A DNA stretch of 64,000 bases from JAVBNH01 sp031551635 (GTDB taxonomy: Bacteria; Bacillota; Clostridia; Oscillospirales; Acutalibacteraceae). A model generated the notes under the pieces. The model did not search any database, was not told the DNA's origin, and worked only from the letters and a program-made list of their open reading frames with translations. The translations under genes were made by a program, and so were the position numbers. Location of the stretch: assembly GCA_031551635.1 (NCBI GenBank), contig JAVBNH010000002.1, positions 62,001 to 126,000 of the forward strand. Direction: 5' to 3'. This document shows, in pieces, positions 56,975 to 64,000 of the stretch (positions are counted from its first letter, which is position 1; every line of letters starts with the position of its first letter).

Positions 56975-58432
56975 ATGGAGAATGATAATCGGGACATTTA
57001 CGGCAATATTCCCGAGGTCGGAGCATCCGGCAGCGCTCCGGAAGACTTGTCTGAAAATTTATCCGGAAATTTTGATAATAGAAGCGATTTCATCGATGAA
57101 AATCGTGGTGAAACTGTTGGCAGCTACAGTGATGTAAGGGATTTCCCCCTAGAAAATGTTTATTTGCCGACAAAAAAGAAAAAGTCCGGCAGCTATAATA
57201 TCAGCCGGGCTTTTATCGCTGTTCTGTGTGTGGTTTGCGCACTTATCGGAGGGTTTTCCGGAGGTCTGTCCGTATTTGTTATTCAAAATGTCGAAAAGGA
57301 AACAACAGAGGACTCCGCGAAGGTAAACAGTGACTTCAGCGAAACCATCAATGTCGATGCCTCCAGAACCGAAAAAGAGGACAACACTCTCGCCGGAATG
57401 GAGGAAACAAGCGCGGCTGAGACAATGACGGAAACTACAGCCGAGGAGCCCACGACAATAACTGTGCCAAAGCTTACCGCACGGGATTTATACGCAAGCC
57501 AGGTTGACAGTGTGGTTCTTATTAACGCGACTGTTAAAATGCAGTCGGGGTATTGGGGGCAGACCACAACAGCCGAGGTTTCTGGCTCCGGATTTATTAT
57601 TTCTCCGGACGGATATATTGTGACAAATCATCATGTTATTACCGGCGGAACCAATATAAAGGTCACTCTTCATAACGGCGAGAAATGCGACGCGAGGCTT
57701 GTCGGCTCTGAGAAAAGTAATGATGTCGCGGTTTTGAAAATCGAAAAAAATGACCTGCAGCATGTGAATTGGGGCGACTCCGACGACCTGCGTGTGGGCG
57801 ATGATATAATAATCATCGGTAATCCCCTCGGGGAGCTGACCGACACGCTTACAAACGGCATGGTGAGTGCTCTGAGCAGGAAAATTGAAAGCGAAAACGA
57901 TATAATAAATATGTTTCAGACGAATGCCGCGATAAATTCGGGCAACTCAGGAGGTCCGGTGTTCGACATGTACGGCAAGGTAGTTGGTATCGCCACCTCG
58001 AAATATGTCGCTTCCGCCATTGAAGGGTTGTCGTTTTTTATTCCGGTGAACGATGTTGAGGCTATTGTCGCCGACATAATCACCTTCGGCTATGTCAAGG
58101 GACGCCCGCTGCTGGGTGTAACCGTTCAGACAATAACCCAGACCATGGCGACAAGGTATAAGCTGGTGCTGGGAGCGTATATAGTCGAGCAGGACGCGGA
58201 GTGCCCGGCGACTGCTGCGGGCATTCAAAAAGGTGATGTTGTAACAATTTTTAAAGGCTCAACTATAGCCGACGCTAAGGCGCTTCAGCTCGCGGTTTCC
58301 GAGTGCAAGCCGGGCGAGGTCATTGCCGCGCAGATTTACAGAGGCGGTCAATATATCGATGTTTCAATAACCCTTGGTGAAAAAAAGCCGGCTGAGGCAA
58401 GAACCTCATACAGCGATGTTTACGATTTGTGA
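56975..58432 (+). CDS. HtrA/DegP-type serine protease
   Basis: 485 residues, ATG 56975 after GGTGAGGG. A cytoplasmic tail of about 75 residues precedes one membrane span (FIAVLCVVCALIGGFSGGLS, about 79-98). A Thr/Glu-rich linker follows, then the trypsin-like domain with His220 (VTNHHVI), Asp250 (NDVAVLKI) and Ser325 (NSGNSGGPVF), and one PDZ domain with GAYIVEQDAECPATAAGIQKG (in part). It degrades or refolds damaged envelope proteins. The TGA overlaps the first unit of a heptad tract. Confidence 0.93.
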   Translation: MENDNRDIYGNIPEVGASGSAPEDLSENLSGNFDNRSDFIDENRGETVGSYSDVRDFPLENVYLPTKKKKSGSYNISRAFIAVLCVVCALIGGFSGGLSVFVIQNVEKETTEDSAKVNSDFSETINVDASRTEKEDNTLAGMEETSAAETMTETTAEEPTTITVPKLTARDLYASQVDSVVLINATVKMQSGYWGQTTTAEVSGSGFIISPDGYIVTNHHVITGGTNIKVTLHNGEKCDARLVGSEKSNDVAVLKIEKNDLQHVNWGDSDDLRVGDDIIIIGNPLGELTDTLTNGMVSALSRKIESENDIINMFQTNAAINSGNSGGPVFDMYGKVVGIATSKYVASAIEGLSFFIPVNDVEAIVADIITFGYVKGRPLLGVTVQTITQTMATRYKLVLGAYIVEQDAECPATAAGIQKGDVVTIFKGSTIADAKALQLAVSECKPGEVIAAQIYRGGQYIDVSITLGEKKPAEARTSYSDVYDL

Positions 58433-58472
58433 TACTAGATACTGGATACTGGACACTGGATGCTGGATGATG
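58431..58472. repeat. heptad tandem repeat, unit GATACTG
   Basis: Six units, GATACTA, GATACTG twice, GACACTG, GATGCTG, GATGATG. The tract starts within the htrA stop codon (58430-58432). Confidence 0.9.
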
Positions 58473-58497
58473 GTATTATTGGAAGGATTTGGTTTAA

Positions 58498-59624
58498 TTG
58501 ATTTATAATAGAAAAAAATTATTTGTGTTATTTTAACTCTTACTTTTGTTTTTTTTAGCTTCTCGGCTTGCGAAAGCGACCCGGGTCAGCCGGTTACCGG
58601 AACAATTTCATCAGTGGGCGATATGAAGCTTGATTTGCAAAATGAAAAAAATACTCTTTGGCCGACAGCGAATTTTCAAACGGCTACACCTGAATCTGTC
58701 GGAATTGATTCCTCCGTTCTTGTCTCACAGCTGGAAAAGTGTGTCGGCAAGAATAAGCTTCACAGCGTGTTGATTATGCGCGGTGGTTATCTAGTCAGCG
58801 AAACCTATTTTGACAACTACACTGAGGATACTGCGCACGATGTATATTCTATAACAAAAGGGATTCTTTCGACACTTACTGGAATAGCAATTCAACAGGG
58901 GAAAATACTTAATGTCGACCAGTGTGTTATTGATTTTTTTCCTGATGTTCAGCTCCCTGAATCGATGTCATATAAAAATGATATAACAATCCGCCATCTA
59001 CTGACTATGACCTCCGGAATCAGGGGGGATGAGCGATGGTCGGAATTTGAAAACGCCGAGGATATCGGCGAAGCTATCTTCCTGCTTTCACAGAAAAGCA
59101 TGCCTGGTGAGAAATATTTTTACGACAGTGCTGCCGCGCATCTTTTGGGCTGTGTTGTCAGCAAAGCTGTGGGGACGGATTTGTATACATATGCGGATGA
59201 ATACTTGTTTAAACCACTGGGAATTCGCTTAGTTGTTTGGGAACAGGATAACAAGGGTAACTATTTCGGCGGTTTCGGTATATCTATGACACCCCGGGAT
59301 ATGGTACGTTTCGGATATTTGTATCTTAATGACGGACGCTGGGAAAACAGTCAGGTGCTCAGCGCTGATTGGGTCAAAGCAGTGCGCCCCGAAACTCCCG
59401 GGCTTAAAAAATATGGCTTTATGTTTTGGTCAAACGGACAAAAGATTCCTGAAAATTTTGAAGCGAGCGGCTCGGGCGGTCAGCATATTCTAATTTTCCC
59501 GTCTTTAAATATGGTTCTTGTTATAACCGCAAACACAACAATGAAAACCTCATATCTAACGTGGGCTTGGCTTGCCAAGCCCACAACCCAAGTCTTGTTT
59601 TTTGTTGAGCTTTCAGCTCACTAA
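58498..59624 (+). pseudogene. beta-lactamase-family serine hydrolase lipoprotein, frameshifted and C-terminally interrupted
   Basis: GGAAGGA (58481-58487) and TTG 58498 begin MIYNRKK, after which one base appears missing from a run of seven A (58512-58518). With one more A the frame continues through a lipoprotein signal IICVILTLTFVFFSFSAC into the body; without it, translation could begin only near 58614 or 58623 and would be cytoplasmic. The body has the Ser-x-x-Lys site YSITKG and the usual penicillin-binding/class C-like fold (YDSAAAHLLG, GFGISMTPRDMVRFGYLY, GSGGQHILIFP). Repeat R copy 7 then replaces the last part, adding LTWAWLAKPTTQVLFFVELS. A native C-terminal remnant follows at 59641. 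Confidence 0.75.
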
Positions 59625-59628
59625 GGTA
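59556..59628 (+). repeat. 73-bp repeat R, copy 7, inserted in a gene
   Basis: An intact copy that interrupts the beta-lactamase-family gene after codons for MKTSY; coding-like sequence continues on its far side. Confidence 0.95.
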
Positions 59629-59640
59629 CTAAAAAACATA

Positions 59641-59727
59641 ATGAATAAAGCCGTAAAAGAAGAAACTCTCCCCGAAAACCCTGAAGCACAAGAACAGTTA
59701 CGGCGTTTAAATAAAATTACTGATTAA
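59641..59727 (+). pseudogene. C-terminal remnant of the interrupted serine hydrolase
   Basis: ATG 59641 to TAA 59727 encodes 28 residues (MNKAVKEETLPENPEAQEQL, then RRLNKITD), a composition typical of the C-terminal helix of such hydrolases. It lacks a ribosome site. Confidence 0.6.
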
Positions 59728-59813
59728 GTAAACACTGATTAAATCAAAATAGGGTGCAAAATTAAAATGGTTTATAAGGCGAAGCATTATCCGACAGCCC
59801 TAACCCCTATCTC

Positions 59814-59844
59814 CAGTGAACGATGATTTAATCATCGTTCACTG
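59814..59844. repeat. GAACGATGAT-family palindrome, perfect 31 bp
   Basis: CAGTGAACGATGATT-T-AATCATCGTTCACTG. It contains the stop codon and last residues (SVNDD) of the rhaM gene on the minus strand. Confidence 0.9.
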
Positions 59845-60163
59845 AACCTTTAAATTCAAAAACTTGTCTGAGCAGCGGTTGTGCTCCGGTGACGGGGTCT
59901 GTCGGCATTATCATGACATCCTTCATATATTCGTTCCACTTGTCGACTACTGCGCTTTTCGCCTGTGTTTCGGCGGCGAAGGCTATCCCTTTTTCGCATT
60001 CATAATAGCCGAAAAGCTCGTTGCCGGTCTGCCATATCGAATAATTCTTTATACCCGCGCTCCTGAGCAGCTCAAGCATTTCCGGCCATATTTCGTCATG
60101 CCTTTTAATATATTCCTCAAGCATTCCTTCCCTGATTATCGCTTTCCACGCGTATTTTTCCAT
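59828..60163 (-). CDS. rhaM: L-rhamnose mutarotase
   Basis: 111 residues, ATG 60163 after AGGAGGAA. The order KAIIREGMLEEYIKRHDEIWPE, GIKNYSIWQTGNELFGYYEC and KWNEYMKDVMI is that of the RhaM family, which interconverts alpha and beta L-rhamnose. The catalytic His/Trp pair (HDEIWPE) is present. No other rhamnose gene is nearby. The final residues (GSVNDD) come from a palindromic repeat, so the native end may be lost. Confidence 0.88.
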   Translation of the reverse strand: MEKYAWKAIIREGMLEEYIKRHDEIWPEMLELLRSAGIKNYSIWQTGNELFGYYECEKGIAFAAETQAKSAVVDKWNEYMKDVMIMPTDPVTGAQPLLRQVFEFKGSVNDD

Positions 60164-60236
60164 TGAATTTCCTCCTGTTAAATTTACTTTATCGCATAAT
60201 TGTCTTATTTTTGTTGCCTCATAATTTATATTTTAC

Positions 60237-60265
60237 TTGATAAATCTTTAATTAGCAAGTATAAT
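60237..60265 (+). promoter_or_regulatory. sigma-A-type promoter of the sirtuin gene
   Basis: TTGATA (60237-60242), a 17-bp spacer and TATAAT (60260-60265). Confidence 0.8.
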
Positions 60266-60307
60266 ATCATTACTCACCGGAATAATTTAACTATAAGAGG
60301 GCTATTG

Positions 60308-61009
60308 ATGGACGAAAGGCTTGAGAAATATATAAAAAAATCTAAGCGCATCGTCTTTTTCGGCGGCGCTGGCACCTCGACTGAGAGCGGTATTCCTGAT
60401 TTCAGGAGCGAGCAGGGCTTGTATAACCGAAAAAGTGATGTGCCTCCCGAAACAATTCTGAGCCGTGATTATTTTTTTGAGCATACAAAGGAATTTTTTG
60501 AGTATTACCGCGGAAATATGTTTTACCCGGGCGCTATGCCCAATCCCGCGCACTATAAGCTTGCTGAGCTTGAGGAACAGGGCAGACTCATAATGGTAAT
60601 AACGCAGAATATCGACGGCATGCATCAGAAAGCGGGCAGTAAAAAGGTCTGTGAGCTGCACGGCAGCATTCACAGAAACTATTGCCTTGACTGCGGAAAA
60701 TTTTATTCAGCAGAAAAAATTATCGGTGAAAAGGGTATACCGCTGTGCACCTGCCTCGGTATAATAAAACCCGATGTCGTGCTCTACGGCGAGCTGCTTG
60801 ATGACGCGGTATTTAAAGCTTCGGTGAAGGCGCTTAAAAGCGCGGATTTACTCATAGTCGGCGGCACCTCTCTGAGTGTCTACCCTGCGGCGGGACTGCT
60901 GAGATATTTCAGAGGTGACGATATGGTTATAATTAACCGCAGTGCAACAGATTACGACTCAGACGCAGGACTGCTGATAAATAAGCCGATTGGGGAAGTA
61001 TTTTGCTAG
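60308..61009 (+). CDS. cobB: NAD-dependent protein deacylase, Sir2 family
   Basis: 233 residues; GAGGG precedes ATG 60308 (MDERLEKYIKKSKR), and the promoter places transcription too far right for any earlier start. The NAD-binding GGAGTSTESGIPDFRS, the TQNIDGMHQKAG motif, catalytic His in ELHGSIH, zinc cysteines CLDC and CTC, and IIKPDVVLYGE are all in order. It removes acyl groups from lysines. The TAG stop lies in the first unit of a heptad tract. Confidence 0.93.
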   Translation: MDERLEKYIKKSKRIVFFGGAGTSTESGIPDFRSEQGLYNRKSDVPPETILSRDYFFEHTKEFFEYYRGNMFYPGAMPNPAHYKLAELEEQGRLIMVITQNIDGMHQKAGSKKVCELHGSIHRNYCLDCGKFYSAEKIIGEKGIPLCTCLGIIKPDVVLYGELLDDAVFKASVKALKSADLLIVGGTSLSVYPAAGLLRYFRGDDMVIINRSATDYDSDAGLLINKPIGEVFC

Positions 61010-61061
61010 ACATTAGTACTAAAGTCTAAAGTCTAAAGTCTAAAATCCAAAGTCTAAAATG
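61006..61061. repeat. heptad tandem repeat, unit TAAAGTC
   Basis: Eight units, CTAGACA, TTAGTAC, TAAAGTC three times, TAAAATC, CAAAGTC, TAAAATG. The sirtuin stop codon (61007-61009) is inside unit one, and the tract ends just before the ribosome site of tldD. Confidence 0.9.
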
Positions 61062-61077
61062 ATAGGGAGCAATTTTG

Positions 61078-62460
61078 ATGATAGAGAATTTACTTGGTAA
61101 TCATATCGGCGCGATAAGCGACCACGCGGAGGTTCGCGCCCAGAGAAACACAAAAAACGCGGTGATGATAGTCAGCGGTAATCTCGTGACGAACGCCAGA
61201 AGCGAGACGAGCGGTGTCAGCGCGAGAATCCATAAAAACGGTGTGTGGGGCTTTGCTTCAAGCGCGGAGTATTCCGATGACGAGGTAAAAAGAGTAATAA
61301 ACGCCGCGAAGGACAATGCCGATTTCCTTGACAAAAACGTAATGAAGGGCAAGCCCTCCTTGCATACCGCGACCTCAGCGAACTACACTGTTGCGCGTGA
61401 TTATGCTGATGTGCCGCAAAAAATATATATCGATGCCGTGCGCGAGGTTGACGACTATATAGTGAATAAATATAAAAATTTAGCAAGCCGCTCGGTTATT
61501 GCACGTTCAGACAGCATGGAGAAACTGCTGCAGACAAGCGAAGGCGGATTTTCGCATTCGATTATGCCGCGAGCTTATATCTATGTTATTCTTTCAGCGG
61601 ATAATACGGATGGCGAGACGCTTGAGCTGTTTGACGTTATGGGCGGCGGTGACGGATATTTCAGCGATTATTATCTTGATGTGAAAAAATACTATGAAAA
61701 AATTGATAGACTTTATGAGCAGCTGATGGCGAAAAGGAATGGTGTTTTCCCGAAAGCAGGTGTTTGCGACTGTATTCTTGACGCTTCTCTCGCAGGTATG
61801 CTCGCGCATGAGGCGGTGGGTCACACTGTTGAGGCTGACCTCGTTCTCGGCGGCTCTGTCGCGGGTAAAAATCTCGGAAAGCCTGTCGCAAGCGAGCTTA
61901 TAACAATGATTGACTTTGCAAATACCGCACTCGGTGAAAAAGCGCCGCTTCCGCTTTATATTGATGAGGAGGGAACGGTCTGCAAGGATGAGGAGCTCAT
62001 AAAAGACGGAATTCTCACCGGCTACATGAACAATCTCGAGTCCGCGAAGCATTTCGGCATGGAGCCAAGCGGAAACGCGAGGGCGCATGAATTCACCGAT
62101 GAGCCGCTTATCAGAATGCGAAACACGGCTATTCTTCCGGGAAAAAGCAAGTTTAGCGATATGATTTCTTCTATAGACGACGGCTATTATTTCCTGAAAA
62201 CCGGCAACGGACAGGCGGACACGACAGGCGAGTTTATGTTCGGAATAACCCTTGGCTATGAAATCAAAAACGGCAAAATCGGCAGCGCGATTCGCGACAC
62301 GACTATCTCAGGTATTGCCTTTGAGATGTTGAAAACCGTTGATATGCTCTCGGATGAGATGCACTGGGACACCTCCGGCTACTGCGGCAAAAAGCAGCTC
62401 ATGCCTGTCGCTATGGGTGGACCGGCGATAAAATGCAAAATCTCTGTCGGAGGACGCTAA
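61078..62460 (+). CDS. tldD: metallopeptidase TldD
   Basis: 460 residues; AGGGAG lies ten bases before ATG 61078, with a TTG directly before it. The zinc site HExxxH is H244-E-A-V-G-H249 in GMLAHEAVGHTVEADL; a later cysteine/histidine region (FMFGITLGYEIKNGKIG; KCKISVGG) closes the fold. It forms a heterodimeric peptidase with TldE, encoded next, known for trimming peptides such as modified leader peptides. The stop lies in an octad repeat. Confidence 0.93.
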   Translation: MIENLLGNHIGAISDHAEVRAQRNTKNAVMIVSGNLVTNARSETSGVSARIHKNGVWGFASSAEYSDDEVKRVINAAKDNADFLDKNVMKGKPSLHTATSANYTVARDYADVPQKIYIDAVREVDDYIVNKYKNLASRSVIARSDSMEKLLQTSEGGFSHSIMPRAYIYVILSADNTDGETLELFDVMGGGDGYFSDYYLDVKKYYEKIDRLYEQLMAKRNGVFPKAGVCDCILDASLAGMLAHEAVGHTVEADLVLGGSVAGKNLGKPVASELITMIDFANTALGEKAPLPLYIDEEGTVCKDEELIKDGILTGYMNNLESAKHFGMEPSGNARAHEFTDEPLIRMRNTAILPGKSKFSDMISSIDDGYYFLKTGNGQADTTGEFMFGITLGYEIKNGKIGSAIRDTTISGIAFEMLKTVDMLSDEMHWDTSGYCGKKQLMPVAMGGPAIKCKISVGGR

Positions 62461-62498
62461 CAGGGAATCAGGTTTACAGGTTTATAGGTCGACAGGGT
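62459..62498. repeat. octad tandem repeat, unit TACAGGTT
   Basis: Five degenerate 8-bp units, AACAGGGA, ATCAGGTT, TACAGGTT, TATAGGTC, GACAGGGT. The first unit overlaps the tldD stop codon. Confidence 0.7.
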
Positions 62499-62531
62499 TG
62501 AAATTTCATATATTTATGGATTGGAAGAATT

Positions 62532-63833
62532 ATGATGAAAAATTTAAATGATATTGCTAAATTCGCTCTTGATGCTTTGCTTAATGCGGGTGCTGACGAG
62601 GCGGCATGTGTTGTCTCGTCCGGCGTAACAGATGAGCTTAATATCGATAGCGGCGAGATAAGTCTGATGCGTTCGCTTTTCGGCTATAAAATTTCTCTTA
62701 AGGCGTTAAAGGATAAGAAAAAAGGCGTTATAATCATAAATAATCTAGACGACGACTCGATAACCGAAGCGGCTAAGCAATGCCTTGAGACTGCGGAGGC
62801 TTCCCTTGAGGATGATGCGAATTGCATTTCAGAGCGCACGGAAAATGCTGATTTTGTCACGGGAATTCTTGAGCCGGACAGGGATAAGTTTTTCGAGAGA
62901 ATCAAGGAATATCTTGCTGACGTAAAAAAAGATTATCCGCAGATTATGATTGAGCAGCTCGTCACCAGCTATGACAACTCCGAAACATTGTTTGCCAACA
63001 CTAACGGCGTTGTCTACAGCAGCCGCCATGGCAGCTATTCCTTAAATACGATGTTTTCCGCTCATGACGGCGAGAATTCAACTTCCTTCAACTACTGCGA
63101 TGTTTCCTTTGACAATCCCGATTGCAAAATCCTTGATATGGGCATGCAGCGCGACTTGTATGAAAAAAGCGTGATGCAGCTTGCAAACGCTCCTTTTGAG
63201 GGTAAATTCTGCGGTAAAGCGGTGCTTGCGCCCTTATGTCTCGGGGATTTTGTTAATATGGCTTTTGATAATTTTGTGTGTGATTCGACAATAATTGACG
63301 GCACAAGCCCCTGGCGTTACTCCCTGGGAACGAAGGTTGCCTGCGAGAATGTCACAATTTCCTTTGTGCCTCTTGACGAGAGAATAATCGGCGGCGAGAG
63401 ATACACCGCGGACGGTTATAAGAGTGAAAACTACGATGTGATTAAAAACGGAATGCTAGAATCCTTCTGCCTTTCACAGTACGCGGCGAAAAAAACAGGT
63501 CTCGGGCGCTCAAAAAATTCGAGCTCGGCTATGATGATCAAAAACGGCGACAAGAGCCTTGAAGACATCATCAATGGCATCGATAAGGGTATTTTGGTTT
63601 ACCGTTTTTCCGGCGGAGAACCCGCGACAAACGGCGATTTTTCCGGTGTCGCGAAAAACAGCTTTTTAATCGAAAACGGCAAAATAACAACGCCTGTCAG
63701 CGAAACTATGATAAGCGGAAACCTCGCGGCAATGCTGAAGAATGTTTCGGCAATCTCAAAGGAAACCGTCTGCGACGGCTCGAATATTCTTCCCTGGGCT
63801 GCCTTTGAAGGGATTACTGTTTCGGGGAAATAA
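62532..63833 (+). CDS. pmbA: TldD/PmbA family protein, TldE subunit
   Basis: 433 residues; GGAAG precedes ATG 62532 (or 62535). It is homologous to TldD but without the HExxxH zinc site, as is normal for PmbA/TldE. Marks are ISLMRSLFGYKISLKAL, GTSPWRYSLGTKVA, GGERYTADGYKSENYDV, and the C-terminal FRFSGG-like YRFSGGEPATNGDFSGVAKN (in part). It completes the TldD/TldE protease. The two genes are 71 bp apart. Confidence 0.9.
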   Translation: MMKNLNDIAKFALDALLNAGADEAACVVSSGVTDELNIDSGEISLMRSLFGYKISLKALKDKKKGVIIINNLDDDSITEAAKQCLETAEASLEDDANCISERTENADFVTGILEPDRDKFFERIKEYLADVKKDYPQIMIEQLVTSYDNSETLFANTNGVVYSSRHGSYSLNTMFSAHDGENSTSFNYCDVSFDNPDCKILDMGMQRDLYEKSVMQLANAPFEGKFCGKAVLAPLCLGDFVNMAFDNFVCDSTIIDGTSPWRYSLGTKVACENVTISFVPLDERIIGGERYTADGYKSENYDVIKNGMLESFCLSQYAAKKTGLGRSKNSSSAMMIKNGDKSLEDIINGIDKGILVYRFSGGEPATNGDFSGVAKNSFLIENGKITTPVSETMISGNLAAMLKNVSAISKETVCDGSNILPWAAFEGITVSGK

Positions 63834-63850
63834 CAAAAAAAAGATTTTTT

Positions 63851-63896
63851 TAAGAGCTTTCTGAAAATAAAATCAGTAGGCTCTTATTTCTTTTCG
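63851..63896 (+). terminator. terminator after pmbA
   Basis: TAAGAGC/GCTCTTA outer and CTGA/TCAG inner pairs (63851-63886), then TTTCTTTT. Confidence 0.75.
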
Positions 63897-63908
63897 GAAT
63901 AATCTAAT

Positions 63909-63937
63909 TTGACATTGTTCCGAATGTATGCTATGCT
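63909..63937 (+). promoter_or_regulatory. sigma-A-type promoter
   Basis: TTGACA (63909-63914), a 17-bp spacer and TATGCT (63932-63937), upstream of the partial right-edge gene. Confidence 0.7.
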
Positions 63938-63960
63938 TAGCATTACAAGGAGAGATTAAA

Positions 63961-64000
63961 TTGAAACAGTATATCACCACGCGTCAGGCGGCGGAAAAAT
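63961..64000 (+). CDS. start of a probable helix-turn-helix protein (3' end outside window)
   Basis: AAGGAGAG lies seven bases before TTG 63961. The 13 visible residues, MKQYITTRQAAEK, match the beginning of excisionase/MerR-like or HTH domain proteins of the type xxITxxQAAEKWGIS. The remainder lies beyond the window, so only the family guess can be made. Confidence 0.5.
   Translation, partial: MKQYITTRQAAEK

Overview
The window looks like the chromosome of a strictly anaerobic, fairly low-GC Gram-positive bacterium of class Clostridia, probably near the Oscillospiraceae/Ruminococcaceae. The grounds are a class III (oxygen-sensitive) ribonucleotide reductase with its activase, two secreted proteins with C-terminal dockerin-type repeats, a GlpA/GlpB/DUF1667 cluster, FeoAB with an FeoB-associated Cys-rich protein, a DtxR-type regulator, strong Shine-Dalgarno sites and many TTG/GTG starts. 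This is inference from gene content; no rRNA is present to test it.

Layout. 0-2.4 kb: a left-truncated homocysteine methyltransferase, a flavodoxin and HisIE. 2.4-5.8 kb: a secreted lipase-like dockerin protein and a DUF1624 membrane acyltransferase. 6.0-11.3 kb: DUF2089 and SHOCT-like proteins, NrdG, an alpha/beta hydrolase, and NrdD behind a promoter flanked by NrdR-like boxes. 11.5-18.3 kb: thioredoxin-reductase-like protein, then GlpA-like/GlpB-like/DUF1667 and an alkyl-DHAP-synthase-like protein, suggesting glycerol-3-phosphate and possibly ether-lipid metabolism. 18.5-34.6 kb is an accessory stretch: a candidate leukocidin/cytolysin-type pore-forming protein, a HEAT-like protein, acetyltransferases, an SOS-boxed radical SAM DNA-repair protein, an orphan AgrC-like kinase, a DUF2828 (Ro60-like, vWA) protein beside a structured non-coding region, mobile-element scars and three tRNA-Ser genes (GGA, GCU, UGA). 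34.8-38.7 kb: ferrous iron uptake with a DtxR-type regulator and a candidate operator. 38.9-46.6 kb: a cohesin-like/LRR/dockerin protein, a ChbG-type deacetylase, a GPH sugar symporter, a DsbA-type protein and a GH2 beta-mannosidase-like enzyme, probably for glycan use. 46.7-51.4 kb: housekeeping Obg, Mini-RNase III, YitT and LepA. 51.4-64 kb: two URO-D-family proteins, an MNT/HEPN pair, an acyl-CoA-synthetase-like enzyme, an HtrA protease, a broken beta-lactamase-family gene, RhaM, a sirtuin, TldD/TldE and the start of a probable DNA-binding protein.

The most unusual content is in the intergenic DNA. (1) At least thirteen tracts of 7-8 bp tandem repeats have a unit sequence private to each locus, and most start at or contain the stop codon of the upstream gene. 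(2) A composite two-hairpin element (about 155 bp) occurs in two copies flanked by such tracts; one copy carries a nested 105-bp inverted-repeat element, part of which also ends the thioredoxin-reductase-like gene. (3) A 73-bp palindrome-bearing repeat occurs seven times in one orientation and has split a beta-lactamase-family gene. (4) A short palindrome built on GAACGATGATT recurs at gene ends. No CRISPR array, rRNA or intact transposase was seen.
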